DNA of 64,000 nt from Cytospora piceicola (Eukaryota; Ascomycota; Sordariomycetes; Diaporthales; Cytosporaceae). The stretch spans positions 124,001-188,000 of the forward strand of contig JALQBC010000006.1 of NCBI GenBank assembly GCA_023375675.1, in the 5' to 3' direction. A program made the position numbers and the translations under genes. Positions 19,498 to 29,682 of the stretch are shown here, in pieces. Under the pieces are notes generated by a model. The model searched no databases. It had not been told where the DNA came from and saw only the letters and a list, made by a program, of their open reading frames with translations. The stretch's first letter is position 1, and each line of letters begins with the position of its first letter.

Positions 19498-22400
19498 ATG
19501 GCTCGCCCAGCTGGCGCATCGCCGGGCGCGAGATCGCCTTCCCCACTTCCACCTCAGAATGGTGTGAAGTTCAACGGCAAGGCAAAGCGGCGACCCGACG
19601 ACTACACTTCCGAGGGTGTCGACGACAACGATGTCTTCCTTCTCCCCGTCTCCGACTACAAAGTCATGTTTGGTGTTACTATCCTTGGCGCCATAGTTCG
19701 ACTCTTCCGGATCTACCAGCCGTCTAGTGTTGTTTTCGATGAGGTCCAGTATGTGCCGACATTGTTCCTCCTTGACTTGCGCGACTCGAGCTAATGAGTG
19801 TGCCCCTCCAGCTTCGGCGGTTTTGCGTCAAAGTACATCAAGGGACGGTTCTTTATGGACGTTCACCCTCCTTTGGCCAAGCTTTTGATCACGCTGTTCG
19901 GTTGGCTTGCCGGCTTCAACGGCGACTTCGATTTCAAGGAAATTGGAAAGGACTATATCGAGCATGGCGTTCCCTATGTCGCCATGCGAATGTTCCCCGC
20001 CATCTGCGGTATCCTTTTGGTCCCGGTCTTGTTCCTGACCCTGAAGGCTGCTGGATGCCGAACCTTTACTTCTGCTATGGGAGCTGGCCTGATCATTTTT
20101 GGTAGGTGGAACCCATCATGATAGGAAGCGTAGATATACTGACTTCAGCGCTTCTAGAGAACGGTCTTCTCACTCAGGCCCGTTTGATTCTCCTTGACTC
20201 GCCTCTGGTGCTTGCCACGGCTTTCACCTCTATGGCCTTCGTCTCCTTCACTAACCAACATGAGTTGGGCCCTACCAGGGCTTTCCAGCCAAGTTGGTGG
20301 TTCTGGCTCGTCATGACTGGTCTGGGTCTGGGCGCCACTTTCAGTATCAAATGGGTCGGTCTCTTCACAATTGCCTGGGTAGGAAGTTTGACGCTCGTCC
20401 AGCTTTGGGTCTTGCTTGGTGACACCAAGACCGTTACATTGCGCATATGGTTCAAGCACTTCATGGCGCGCGCCTTCTGCCTCATTGTGATCCCTGCTAC
20501 TTTCTACCTGGCCATGTTCGCCATTCACTTCGCCTGCCTCGTCAATCCTGGTGAGGGTGACGGCTTCATGAGCTCTGAGTTCCAGTCCACTCTGAACTCC
20601 AAGGGTATGCAGGATGTCCCCGCCGATGTCCTGATGGGTAGCCGAGTTACTATTCGCCACCAGAACAGTCAAGGTGGTTATCTCCACTCGCACCCTCTGA
20701 TGTACCCCACGGGAAGCAAGCAGCAACAAATTACCTTGTATCCTCACAAAGATGAGAACAACATCTGGCTGCTGGAGAACCAGACGCAACCCCTGGATAT
20801 CAACGGAGAGCCTATCAATGGCACCTTTGCCTGGGATGCGCTCCCTGAGCCGGCTTACATCAAGGATGGCGATGTTCTCCGCATGTACCACGGTCCTACG
20901 CACCGCCGACTTCATTCTCACGACGTCCGCCCTCCAGTCACCGAGGCTGACTGGCAAAACGAGGTATCTGCATATGGATACGAAGGGTTTGAGGGTGACG
21001 CGAATGACTACTTCCGCGTTGAGATTCACGGAAAGAGTTCCAAGGCTGGCGTTGCCCAAGAGCGGTTGCGTACTATTGAGACCAAGTTCAAGCTGGTTCA
21101 CATCATGACTGGCTGTGTTCTGTTTTCTCACAAGGTCAAGTTGCCTGATTGGGCCTCCGAGCAGCAGGAAGTGACCTGCGCCAGAGGTGGTACGCTTCCC
21201 AACAGCTTGTGGTACGTCGAGTCCAACGAGCACCCGCTTCTTGGCGCGGAGGCCGAGAAGGTGAACTATGACAACCCAGGCTTCTTTGGCAAATTCTGGG
21301 AGCTCCAACAGGTGATGTGGAAGACCAACGCCGGCCTCGTCGAGTCGCATGCTTGGGATTCTCGCCCACCTTCTTGGCCCGTCCTTAGACGAGGAATCAA
21401 CTTCTGGGGTAAGGATCACCGCCAGGTCTATCTCATGGGCAACCCGATTATATGGTGGAGCTCCTCCCTAGCAATAGTAGTCTATGTTCTGTTCAAGGGC
21501 ATCGCTATTCTCAGATGGCAGCGCGACTTCAAGGACTACGACAACGTTACTTTCAAGCGATTCGACTACGAGATTGGAAGTTCCGTGCTGGGCTGGGCGC
21601 TGCACTACTTCCCCTTCTACCTGATGCAGCGTCAGCTATTCCTGCACCACTACTTCCCAGCTCTCGTCTTCGCCATCGTCGCGCTGTGTCAAATCTTCGA
21701 CTTCTTAACAGCTCGTGTCGCGGTACTGGGAGGCCGAGAGAACTCCATCATCAACAAGACGACAACCATGAGCTTCTTGGTCCTGTCGGCTGCCGTGTTT
21801 ATGATGTATGCGCCTCTCGCATATGGAAATACCTGGACGAAATCCGAGTGCAAGCGTGCCAAACTCTTTGACACATGGGACTTCGATTGCAACACGTTCC
21901 TGGACAACGTAAGTAACTCCACTGCATTTTCCCCTGAGCAAATTCCCAAGAGACTTCTACCACGAAGGGGCCAGAGATAGAAGGAATGGAGACAGTGCCT
22001 ATTAGCCACAAATGGGTGGCTTGTAATTCTCACGACCCTGGAAGCCTTGTGGCGGCAGGGGCAATTGCTCTGGACATAATAGTCCGGATGAACATACGCA
22101 ATCCGTCTTCACTGCTGAGTAACTAACATTGTTTATTTTGCAATAGTACTCCCAGTACTCTACGCTGGGCGGTCCGGTTGCTCCCATGACTCCCAAGGTC
22201 TCAGCGCCGAGCTCCAAGGCTCCAGAGGTGGTCGAGTTCAACAACGCGCAGCAAGGCCAGCAACCCATTTATGACCAGTATGAGCAATCCGTCATCAGCG
22301 GTGCACCCATTCCAGCTGGCCAGCGCCTCCTGAAGCGTGAGGAACGTATCGAGTACCGCGACCAGAACGGCAACGTCCTCAATGAGGAACAGGTCAAGGC

Positions 22401-22698
22401 TTTGGAGGGTAAAGTCGAGTTCAAGACGCGCTACGAGACCAAGACGCGCATCCTCGACGCCGACGGAAACGAGTTGGGTGCGGAGGAGTTAGCCAACTTG
22501 CCGGCGGAAGAGTTGGCCAACGCTGGAGTAGCACCTCCACATCCCGATGTAGAGGGCGTTGACTCGCAGACGGCCAAGAAGGCTGTCGGCGATGAGTCTG
22601 TCCCGCCTGCGAAGGAGAGTGTCGAGGGCGACCACGAGGCCAAGGCCAAGGCTGCGAAGCCGGCTAGTGAGAAGAATGAGGCGAGCTCGCAGTCATAG
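19498..22698 (+). CDS. pmt1: Protein O-mannosyltransferase, PMT1 subfamily
   Basis: Endoplasmic-reticulum membrane enzyme that transfers mannose from dolichyl-phosphate mannose to Ser/Thr of secretory proteins. Four exons fit: 19498-19748, 19812-20101, 20158-21908 and 22147-22698, for 947 aa. The first loop has SSVVFDEVHFGGFASKYIKG, with the conserved Asp-Glu at 81-82, and RFFMDVHPPLAKLLI. The luminal MIR region (about 330-540) has GGYLHSHPLMYPTGSKQQQI, RRLHSHDVRPPVTEADWQNE and FSHKVKLPDWASEQQEVTC. Several hydrophobic segments follow, then LHYFPFYLMQRQLFLHHYFP. The last exon encodes a roughly 180-residue tail (EYRDQNGNVLNEEQVKALEG). I recall such a tail in Pmt1 rather than in Pmt2 or Pmt4 of filamentous fungi; this is the main reason for the subfamily call, and Pmt4 is the alternative. 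The intron before the tail is long for this window (238 bp). An in-frame ATG at 19453 could add 15 residues. Confidence 0.9.
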
Positions 22699-23649
22699 AA
22701 GAACCGGGGCCCATTCCTCCTCCCTACGTACTCGTTTTGGCAAAATCGCGGAGTGTAAGATACCACCAGTATTTCTACCTGACAAAGATAGGTGGATGCA
22801 AAACTAAACAGGGCGAACGAGGCCGGAGAGCTGGGCGTGGCATTTTCTTGGCGATCAGGACAGAACAGGACTCGGTGGTCGGCCATCTGGGCTTTTGTGT
22901 CTTTAACTATACTCACAACACTTGCTGCTAACGAGATAATTTCTTTGAATTTAGTTTGAAAAACCACACTCTGTTCCGTCTCGTGATAACGATGATGACC
23001 GCCCACTTGCAAAATATACTGTGACTGTCCCCGCAATAGCCAGCCTACTCAAGCAGGTAGGAGACGACGTTGTAGTCCTGCGAAGACTTGGAGATGTACT
23101 TCTTACCGTAAAAGTCTTGAGGACACCAGGGTTTTACAAATTGCTGGTCATCCTTTCTATAGTGTGTGGAAAGACATTAAGACGTGGAGTAGCTCGCGAT
23201 TGGCTTGGCTTGGCTTCACGGTGGTCATCGAAATGCTCCAGACGGATCTTGCGCGTCTCAGTAGTCGTCACTCTGCGCCCACCCCAGATGCCTGGAAAAT
23301 TATTTCCATGGGGTATCTAATCATGCACTTTTCCCTGACCATAGGTCCTGTTCGATGCTGCCGTCCAAGTGCCCACACTTGGTTTTCCCAGATCCTGTGT
23401 CGTTTTGTCCAGTCGTACGGTACGTATAGACATGGAGACTCCTGCCGCTGGACTCTGTCGTTCTCCATCTCATAAGCTCTCTGCACACCCCCCCCCTCTC
23501 TCCCCCGACTGATGAAAGTCATGATACTGAGGCAATCGATTTTCCTCGCATTTCAACCGTCTCGGTGGTTGCGTATAACCCGCTCTGCTAGAGTGCTGGC
23601 GTAGCACAATACGTTCCTCCCCTGATTATGTATTTGTATCATCGATCGC
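22699..23649. other. Spacer between convergent pmt1 and lsm7
   Basis: Two facing 3' ends with about 950 bp between stop codons. No supported gene. Confidence 0.5.
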
Positions 23650-24193
23650 TCATTCCTCAACCTGCACAAAGGGGTTCGCAATCTCCTCGCTGCCATCGAC
23701 AGGGCTGATCAGCACAATCATGGTGCCACGCGCAACGGTCAGGCCCAGGTCGCGGGTGGTCTCTTTGCCCTCGTCGTCGCGCATCGTCTCCTTGACCTCG
23801 TCGAGGACGAGGTTCATGAGTGGGTCGTACCCCTTGAGGAGACCGGTGACTACAGCAACACAAAGAGAATCGATCAGCAGTGAACCAACCTGAAGAAAGA
23901 AGAATCAAGCCCGCAAGTTTGGTCCGGGGGTGAGGTTGGGGGGGGGGGGCGGGACTCGGGAACGCACCTTCACGGCCTCCGTTGAACTTCACCGTGATCC
24001 GCTTGTCGCTGTACTTGGACAGGTCCAGGATGTTCTCCTTCTTGGGCCTCGACTCGACCTCGCCCTGGCCGTGCTGGTGGTTGCCACCTCGCCCGGCCCC
24101 GTGGTGGCCACCGCGGCCACCTCCCCGCCCGCGGTAGTTGCCTCCTCCTCCTCCACCACGGGGGACGACCCTGTGGCTTCCTCTATCGGCCAT
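23650..24193 (-). CDS. lsm7: U6 snRNA-associated Sm-like protein LSm7 with RGG-rich N-terminus
   Basis: Sm-fold protein expected in both the Lsm1-7 ring (cytoplasmic mRNA decapping) and the Lsm2-8 ring (U6 snRNA). Two exons fit: 24193-23968 and 23849-23650, for 141 aa. The intron (GTGCGTT donor, TGCTGTAG acceptor) falls between Sm strands. The Sm1 motif is ILDLSKYSDKRITVKFNGG, then REVTGLLKGYDPLMNLVLDE. The Sm2 motif is RDLGLTVARGTMIVLISP, and the protein ends EEIANPFVQVEE. The N-terminal 50 residues are Gly/Arg/His-rich (PRGGGGGGNYRGRGGGRGGH), longer than in yeast or human LSm7. RGG tracts commonly bind RNA and promote granule formation; here that is inference. It converges on pmt1. Confidence 0.95.
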
Positions 24194-24208
24194 GGTTGGT
24201 TGTGGTGG

Positions 24209-24229
24209 GTGTGTGTGTGTGTGTGTGTG
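24209..24229. repeat. (GT)n microsatellite
   Basis: About 10 GT units just upstream of the lsm7 start codon. Confidence 0.9.
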
Positions 24230-24519
24230 GCTGGGTGAGAGTGGCGAAAGGTGGTGTGTGCGTTTGTGTGTGTATGTCTTGCTGAGTTGCGAGTGGGCGT
24301 TTGGGAATAACAGGCAGGCCGCGCGTGGGACGTTTGGAGAGCTTGAGTTAGGACCAAGCAGATTGCATATGCGTCGAACGGATGGATGTCAGGGTTGCTG
24401 GCGGTTTTGGGGTGGGGAAGCCCACGGGATGCAACCCTGAGCCGGGCACGGGCCACAATATCCCGAGGTCGGTCGTCAACCTGGTGTACACAGTACCAGT
24501 ATGGGGAATCGAATCATGG

Positions 24520-24575
24520 ATAGATCGATTGATCGATTAATTGATTGGGTGATCGATTGATTGATTGATCGATTG
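24520..24575. repeat. ATCGATTGATTG low-complexity tract
   Basis: Interleaved GATT and ATCG units over about 56 bp, with internal palindromes (ATCGAT). Confidence 0.8.
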
Positions 24576-25738
24576 TACACCTATCAAGTGCTTGACCGTG
24601 AGATACGTTCGTCCCTTTCCTACCATGATGAGATAGATCCCTGAAAGACCTTTAATCAGTTTTCTGTCATGAACTCCTTCAGTTGGGTTTGTTGTCAGGT
24701 CTAATAATTGGCCTATGGTCATATGTCGGTGCTACTCTTTGCCCAATCTCAGAGCATCGACCACCAACCAGGAAGTACCCAAAGTAGGTGGTGGTGTACT
24801 GTCCTCGAATAATACACAATACACACTGCTGCTGGGTCCACTTTTCGAACGTGAGGGCAGGTGGTATTCTTCACCATATCACTGATGCGACGTTCAACTT
24901 CGGATCCGGTTCGACCGTACCGAACATTACGCACATGTCAGCTCAGCCTTATCTTCCCAGATTAATACCCCCAGCTGCTTGGGAGACAAGACGTCATAAA
25001 AAGGGTCTCGGTGAGCTGTCACAAGCTAAATATATGCCTACTTAGTAGGTATAGTAGGTTATAAAAATTGCTCGTAATCAGTACAGGGCGGTTTCGACAG
25101 ACTGGCCAGAAATCGTCGTCTTTACTGCTGTTGGCGGCAGGCTTACAAGGGACACTGCGCCGGAGCCGATGGACTAAGACGGCAGTTGTAGTTGCAGATC
25201 TCCGGATCGCAGCCCTGCCTGGCAAACAAAAAGTATCGCAAACCAAAACAAAATGCCATTCCCAAGTTTTTTCCCTTTCTTTTTTTTTTTCCTTTTCCTT
25301 CCTTTTTCCAGACCAGGGGCGGAGAGGCTAGTGTCCGCCCGGGTAAGCAGGGCCCCCGGCCCCCCCACCATCTCCCCCAAATGCGACCACGGGATGAAAG
25401 TGGTTCGATTCCGGCGTCATATCACAGCAGAGGCGGAAATAGAGGCTTGCCGATCTCAAGAGTGCAAACACTGGGAAAGATGGCAGAAATGGAGAGATAG
25501 GGAGAGAGTGTGCCTGCTGGTTACGACATTTAGGGAAGGCGAAACTCAACAACCAGTTCTTGAGGACATTTTCTCGTACGATAGATAGTCAACTGTGACA
25601 AGAGAGGGCCGTTGTGGCTTTGACCGGCCTGCTTACAAGCATGTGCCCGCTGCGTGATGATGGGGAACTGGGCGGAAACTCATCAGCGGCGGAAAGCAGA
25701 AGCAAAAGTGACACAGGTACAGAAGTTCCTATGTAACG

Positions 25739-25873
25739 TACGTACATACCTACCTATCTTAGGTACCTACCTACCTACCTACCTACCAAAGGTACCTAGG
25801 TAACCCTTGGGTGCCCAGGTGGTTTCCGTGAGGCGTGAGTTGAGGATTACCTAGGTACCTACCTAGGTAGGTA
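25739..25873. repeat. Cluster of ACCTACCTAGGTAGGT palindromic units
   Basis: Repeated ACCT and AGGT tetramers form palindromes centred on CTAG, for example TACCTACCTAGGTAGGTA. The same motif recurs elsewhere in the window (about 18406, 33346, 57047 and 58486-58585). Confidence 0.85.
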
Positions 25874-26180
25874 ACAATGCACAGTTAACAGTTAGTTCAG
25901 CAGCAAAACGCCTTTCCGCCTTCTTTGGCATCCAACCCATCTCGGCGCCCGGCACTCAGTCTGTACTGTAGATGGTGACAGACGCATACCTAGGTAGTCA
26001 TGGAGGGTGTACGTACGGAGTACTTTGTTGGAGTAATGTTGGTTCGCCCAGGTGGATCATGACGAGTCCAAGAACAGCAGCTTGAAGGCCAAGAAAAAAC
26101 ATAATCATCTACTGCCGCTGCCCAGGTGCTGCTACTACCTAGGTACTGTGTGTGCATTGAAACCAACAACGTCTTTGGAC

Positions 26181-26206
26181 CAGTCAGTCAGTCAGTCAGT
26201 CAGTCA
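26181..26206. repeat. (CAGT)n microsatellite
   Basis: Six CAGT units in a row. Confidence 0.95.
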
Positions 26207-27525
26207 TTCAGCCAGTCGCCTCCGGATATTCTGTATTTATTTGTTTGATTCTTTCTTCTCCTTTCCTCTTCTGCTTTCCTTCTTTTCTTCTCTCGCTCCG
26301 TCCCATGAATACACTGCCCTCTGTTTATTTACCTACCTAGTATACAACTCCACTCCTTTCCGGCCATATTTACACCATTATCTGCACCGCATGTCCCGAA
26401 CTGGACCCGGTGCCAAAGACGAGCTGGGCAGCTCCGTGGTTGATAAAAGGACCTAGGTACTTAGTTAAATACACACCTCACACCTCACCACCATCTTGCA
26501 TCTCCAGGTTTCCAATGTTTCATGGTATTTTGGTACCCGGGTAACCTAACCTAAACCCCCCACACCGCACCACACCCGGCTCGACCTTCAACCAACCCTG
26601 CAATCTCAAACTCCGCCGGCCATTGGGCACATGCAAGCAGTCAGATCTGGAGGCCATATAAACAAACCTACCTGGGTACTAGGTGACCTATACCGATACA
26701 CTCACTACACAGGACCTACTTACACATCCGCTATATCCGCTATATATCCGCTATACAATCCGCCCCCAGAGGAACTTCACACACATCAAACTGCCGTCTT
26801 TTCTCACGGCCCCAAACGACAACAGTGTGAAGTGGAGGAAGGAAGCGGCGCACAAACAAAAAGTTGGTTCATTGACGGACGGATTCTGGACTCTTGGCGC
26901 ACCATTTATTCCTGCTTACTCCGTGCTCTCCGTCCCTTCCAAGCTTCTTTTTCCGCCGACCCGAGTTCCAGTGACAACTTGACTTTCTCTCCCTTCTACC
27001 AATCATTGCGGACCCAAGACACGCCAACATCTCGTGACGGAATACTGGTACCCAACAAACCTCGACCAGCCGTCTGTCCCCCTTCACAACTATAGCGATC
27101 TGACGCGTCACAAAGTTCCTGCTGGTCTTCCAGCATATCTTCGCCGTTTAACCACCTAGCTGGCGCAACTTTGTGTGCCGGAACCACCTTGGATACTGCC
27201 GGATATCCCGAGAGACTTCCAAACGCTGAACTTGAATCCACCACTTCCGAATAACATAACGCGCGACCTTGTCTTCACAATTGCGGTTCGACAGTGCTTT
27301 TCCAAACAACCAAGTCTTTTTTGTTCGGCTTGTCGTCTGACCGTGCTACTGAATTCCTTCCGCCATTCGATGGTTACCCGTGGATACCCGTTTCCCTTGC
27401 GCCAGTCCTACCATTGTGTCTCGACGATCTGCGTTTCGCCTATCCCATAGTCTTGTCTCCCTGCCTGCCAACTCTGTACAATTTCGACCTGGTTGACTAC
27501 TTTGTTGTGCTCTGGGATGCCCAGT

Positions 27526-29682
27526 ATGGCACACTCGGAGGCTCTCTCGACGGAGCCACTTCATAAGCGGAAGCGCGACGCTGATGAGAATGGCCAGCAG
27601 CCCCGTGACAGGATCCCCCAACCTCCTCCGCCTCAGTCTGGTACGTCCCCTCCACCGGATTTTCCGGATCTTTTCATGGTCGTTGAGCTTGAGCACCATC
27701 TCTCTCCTCTGATTGGATGCCTTCTCACGTGTCCCTTTCTGTACTCCTCTCTTCACCTCCACTCTATGTACTAACACGTCCTTCAGGCAATGGCGCGCAG
27801 ATCAACTATCTGTCCAGGGCCTCCTCGACGAGGCTGAAACTCATCCAAGGAGATGGCGAGGTGTTCTCAGATGTGCTAAGCCTCATCGGCGACTATGAAG
27901 GTGTGTTGAGTCGTCATGAGAGCTTGGCTGGCAATCTCGGCGCCAAACTCACCGGTCCCAAACTGGTCAGGGCTATGGAGGGACTCTTCGAAGAACCGAT
28001 CAGAGTCACACGCAGAGATCCATACACCGCAGAGCATGTGGCCTGGTTAGACGTCGTCCAGTTCGCCAAGTCGAACCCCAGCGACTTCACCCTTATTTCC
28101 TCCCCGGATCGTGGCCGCTACTGCACCTTCTACCTGAAAGGGAACCAGGTCGAAATCACAGAAGACGACTGGCGCCTGATCATGTCTGGGACCCTCGACA
28201 GGTTCAACCTTGCCCCTCCACAACCACTCGAGGAAGATGAGCACTCGGAACTTGCGACGCTCGAAATCCTCGAGTTGAGGCTCCAGGTTCTGATCAAGAA
28301 GGCCGACGAGGTTGCGCGTAAGGCCCGACAGCTGAACTACCATCTGAGTGGACGCAAGGCAGCTATAAACTCTCGGCGCATAGTGCCCTCGCCTCCGGCC
28401 CGAAACTCCGGATTTCAGCCTCTGAACCACCAGCACGGCCAGATTTCGAGTCCGAAAACCGCGTACGATCTCCATGCCGACCTCCTCCAGCAGTTTGCAT
28501 CTGCTCAGCCCTCCAGGATGTCCACCCAGAATCCGATCTCCATGCCCACGACACCCGTCATCCAAGTAAGCAAACCTGTCTCTGAATAATGATGACTTCC
28601 CGTATATACCAGCCGAGGGCAGATAGCCCACTGTCACCACACGCACTGTCCAGTGCGGAGGATTACTTTGCTATTACATCCCATTACTTGAGTTGGCGCA
28701 CATTCATTTCCCATGGAGAACTTCCCATTGACCCTTTGCCACAGCATGGACCACTCAGCTCAAAAGTGGCTGTCCAACCGGTCCATTCTCAAACTAGCCG
28801 TCCGTCTCCTGGTAGTTCCGATTCATACCCGACTCAGCAGCGATCATTAACCCAGTCCTATGATCCTGCCGACGCCCATCGACCCTTGATTACCGCTCGC
28901 ATTGAAAAGCTGGGTAGAGGCGACACAATCTACCCTCCATGTGATAGGTACTGCTCTTCTCCGTTTGCCTCTTCCACCCATCCCAATTCGTTTCGGCTTT
29001 TAGACCTGAGCAGCTTGCTTCAGGAATGGACACTGCACGCCATGCGGGTGCGACTTGTTTCTGTCATGAACAAACTGCTCGTGGACCACTTACCAGACCG
29101 CCGCTTTCCTAATCTGTTGACCGTCCGAGAAAACACGTGTGCTAACGGATTACAAGGTGTCGAAGATTGCGCGTGCAATGCACCAAGCATCTAACAGCTT
29201 GCCAAGGCTGCACGAAGAAACACGCGAAGTGCAGCTGGAAGGGTATGATGGACAAGGAAGTTGCATGGCTGAAGCGTGAGGCCGGCAGCAGCGGGGAAGC
29301 GACGGAAGCCGATGAGGGTGGAAGTGGAAGCGGCGGGCGTACGCCAGACCTCCAACCCGTAGGCGCGAATGTTCCCGCTGCGCAACCGATAAGATACGGG
29401 GACCGAGTCGATACAAGGACTCCCGCTCCTCCCATCGGCAATGGCAACGGCAATGGCAATGGCAATGGCAACGGCGACGGCGTAGGCACTGGTGACCTAC
29501 GAGCGCACGAGAGGAATATTATGGACTTCGGTCTCAGGGAGCAGCGTCCTCCATCTCCTTCCCGCGCCGACCACTACCGGTTGAGCCATATGGCGAATGT
29601 CGCGCTGGGCGCCGATACGGGAGAGCAGCATCAGCATTCGCAGAATGCGAACTTGACAGGGAATGGTACTCCGAGGGTTTAA
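27526..29682 (+). CDS. Zn(II)2Cys6 zinc-cluster protein with C-terminally placed cluster
   Basis: Probable fungal transcription regulator; orthologue name not recognised. Exons that fit are 27526-27640, 27787-28565, 28613-28947 and 29157-29682, giving 584 aa. The binuclear cluster is PPCDRCRRLRVQC, TKHLTACQGC, TKKHAKCSW, with spacing C-x2-C-x6-C-x6-C-x2-C-x6-C. It lies at about residues 405-435, whereas most fungal members carry it near the N-terminus. A 209 bp intron splits it exactly between the first two cysteines (CDR/C). Before it is a conserved-looking domain (INYLSRASSTRLKLIQGDGE, LLQQFASAQPSRMS), with Pro/Ser linkers. After it come a short helix (DKEVAWLKRE) and an NGNGNG tract from a GGCAAT repeat. 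Uncertain points: in-frame ATGs at 27493 and 27517 also exist, and the second intron may end at 28744 instead of 28612. Confidence 0.8.
29437..29482 (+). repeat. GGCAAT hexamer repeat (Asn-Gly tract)
   Basis: About seven hexamers, in frame near the C-terminus of the zinc-cluster protein, giving alternating Gly-Asn. Confidence 0.9.

Larger units (their letters stand above)
24194..27525. other. Gene-free stretch with microsatellites and TACCTAGGTA tracts
   Basis: No supported gene. It holds the promoter of lsm7 with a GT run at 24209-24229, an ATCGATTGATTG tract at about 24520-24575, a poly-T run at about 25279, the CCTACCTAGGTAGG cluster at 25739-25873 and a CAGT run at 26181-26206. The segment from about 26800 is pyrimidine-rich and is probably the 5' leader of the next gene. 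Confidence 0.5.

Noticed and set aside
20154..21419. 421-codon minus-strand open frame
   Set aside because: It lies antisense to pmt1 exon 3, whose protein sequence is unmistakable; G/C-ending codons leave the opposite strand free of stops.
25413..25425. GGTTCGATTCCGG resembling a tRNA T-loop
   Set aside because: The flanking bases do not pair into a T stem, and no D arm, anticodon arm or acceptor stem could be found around it.
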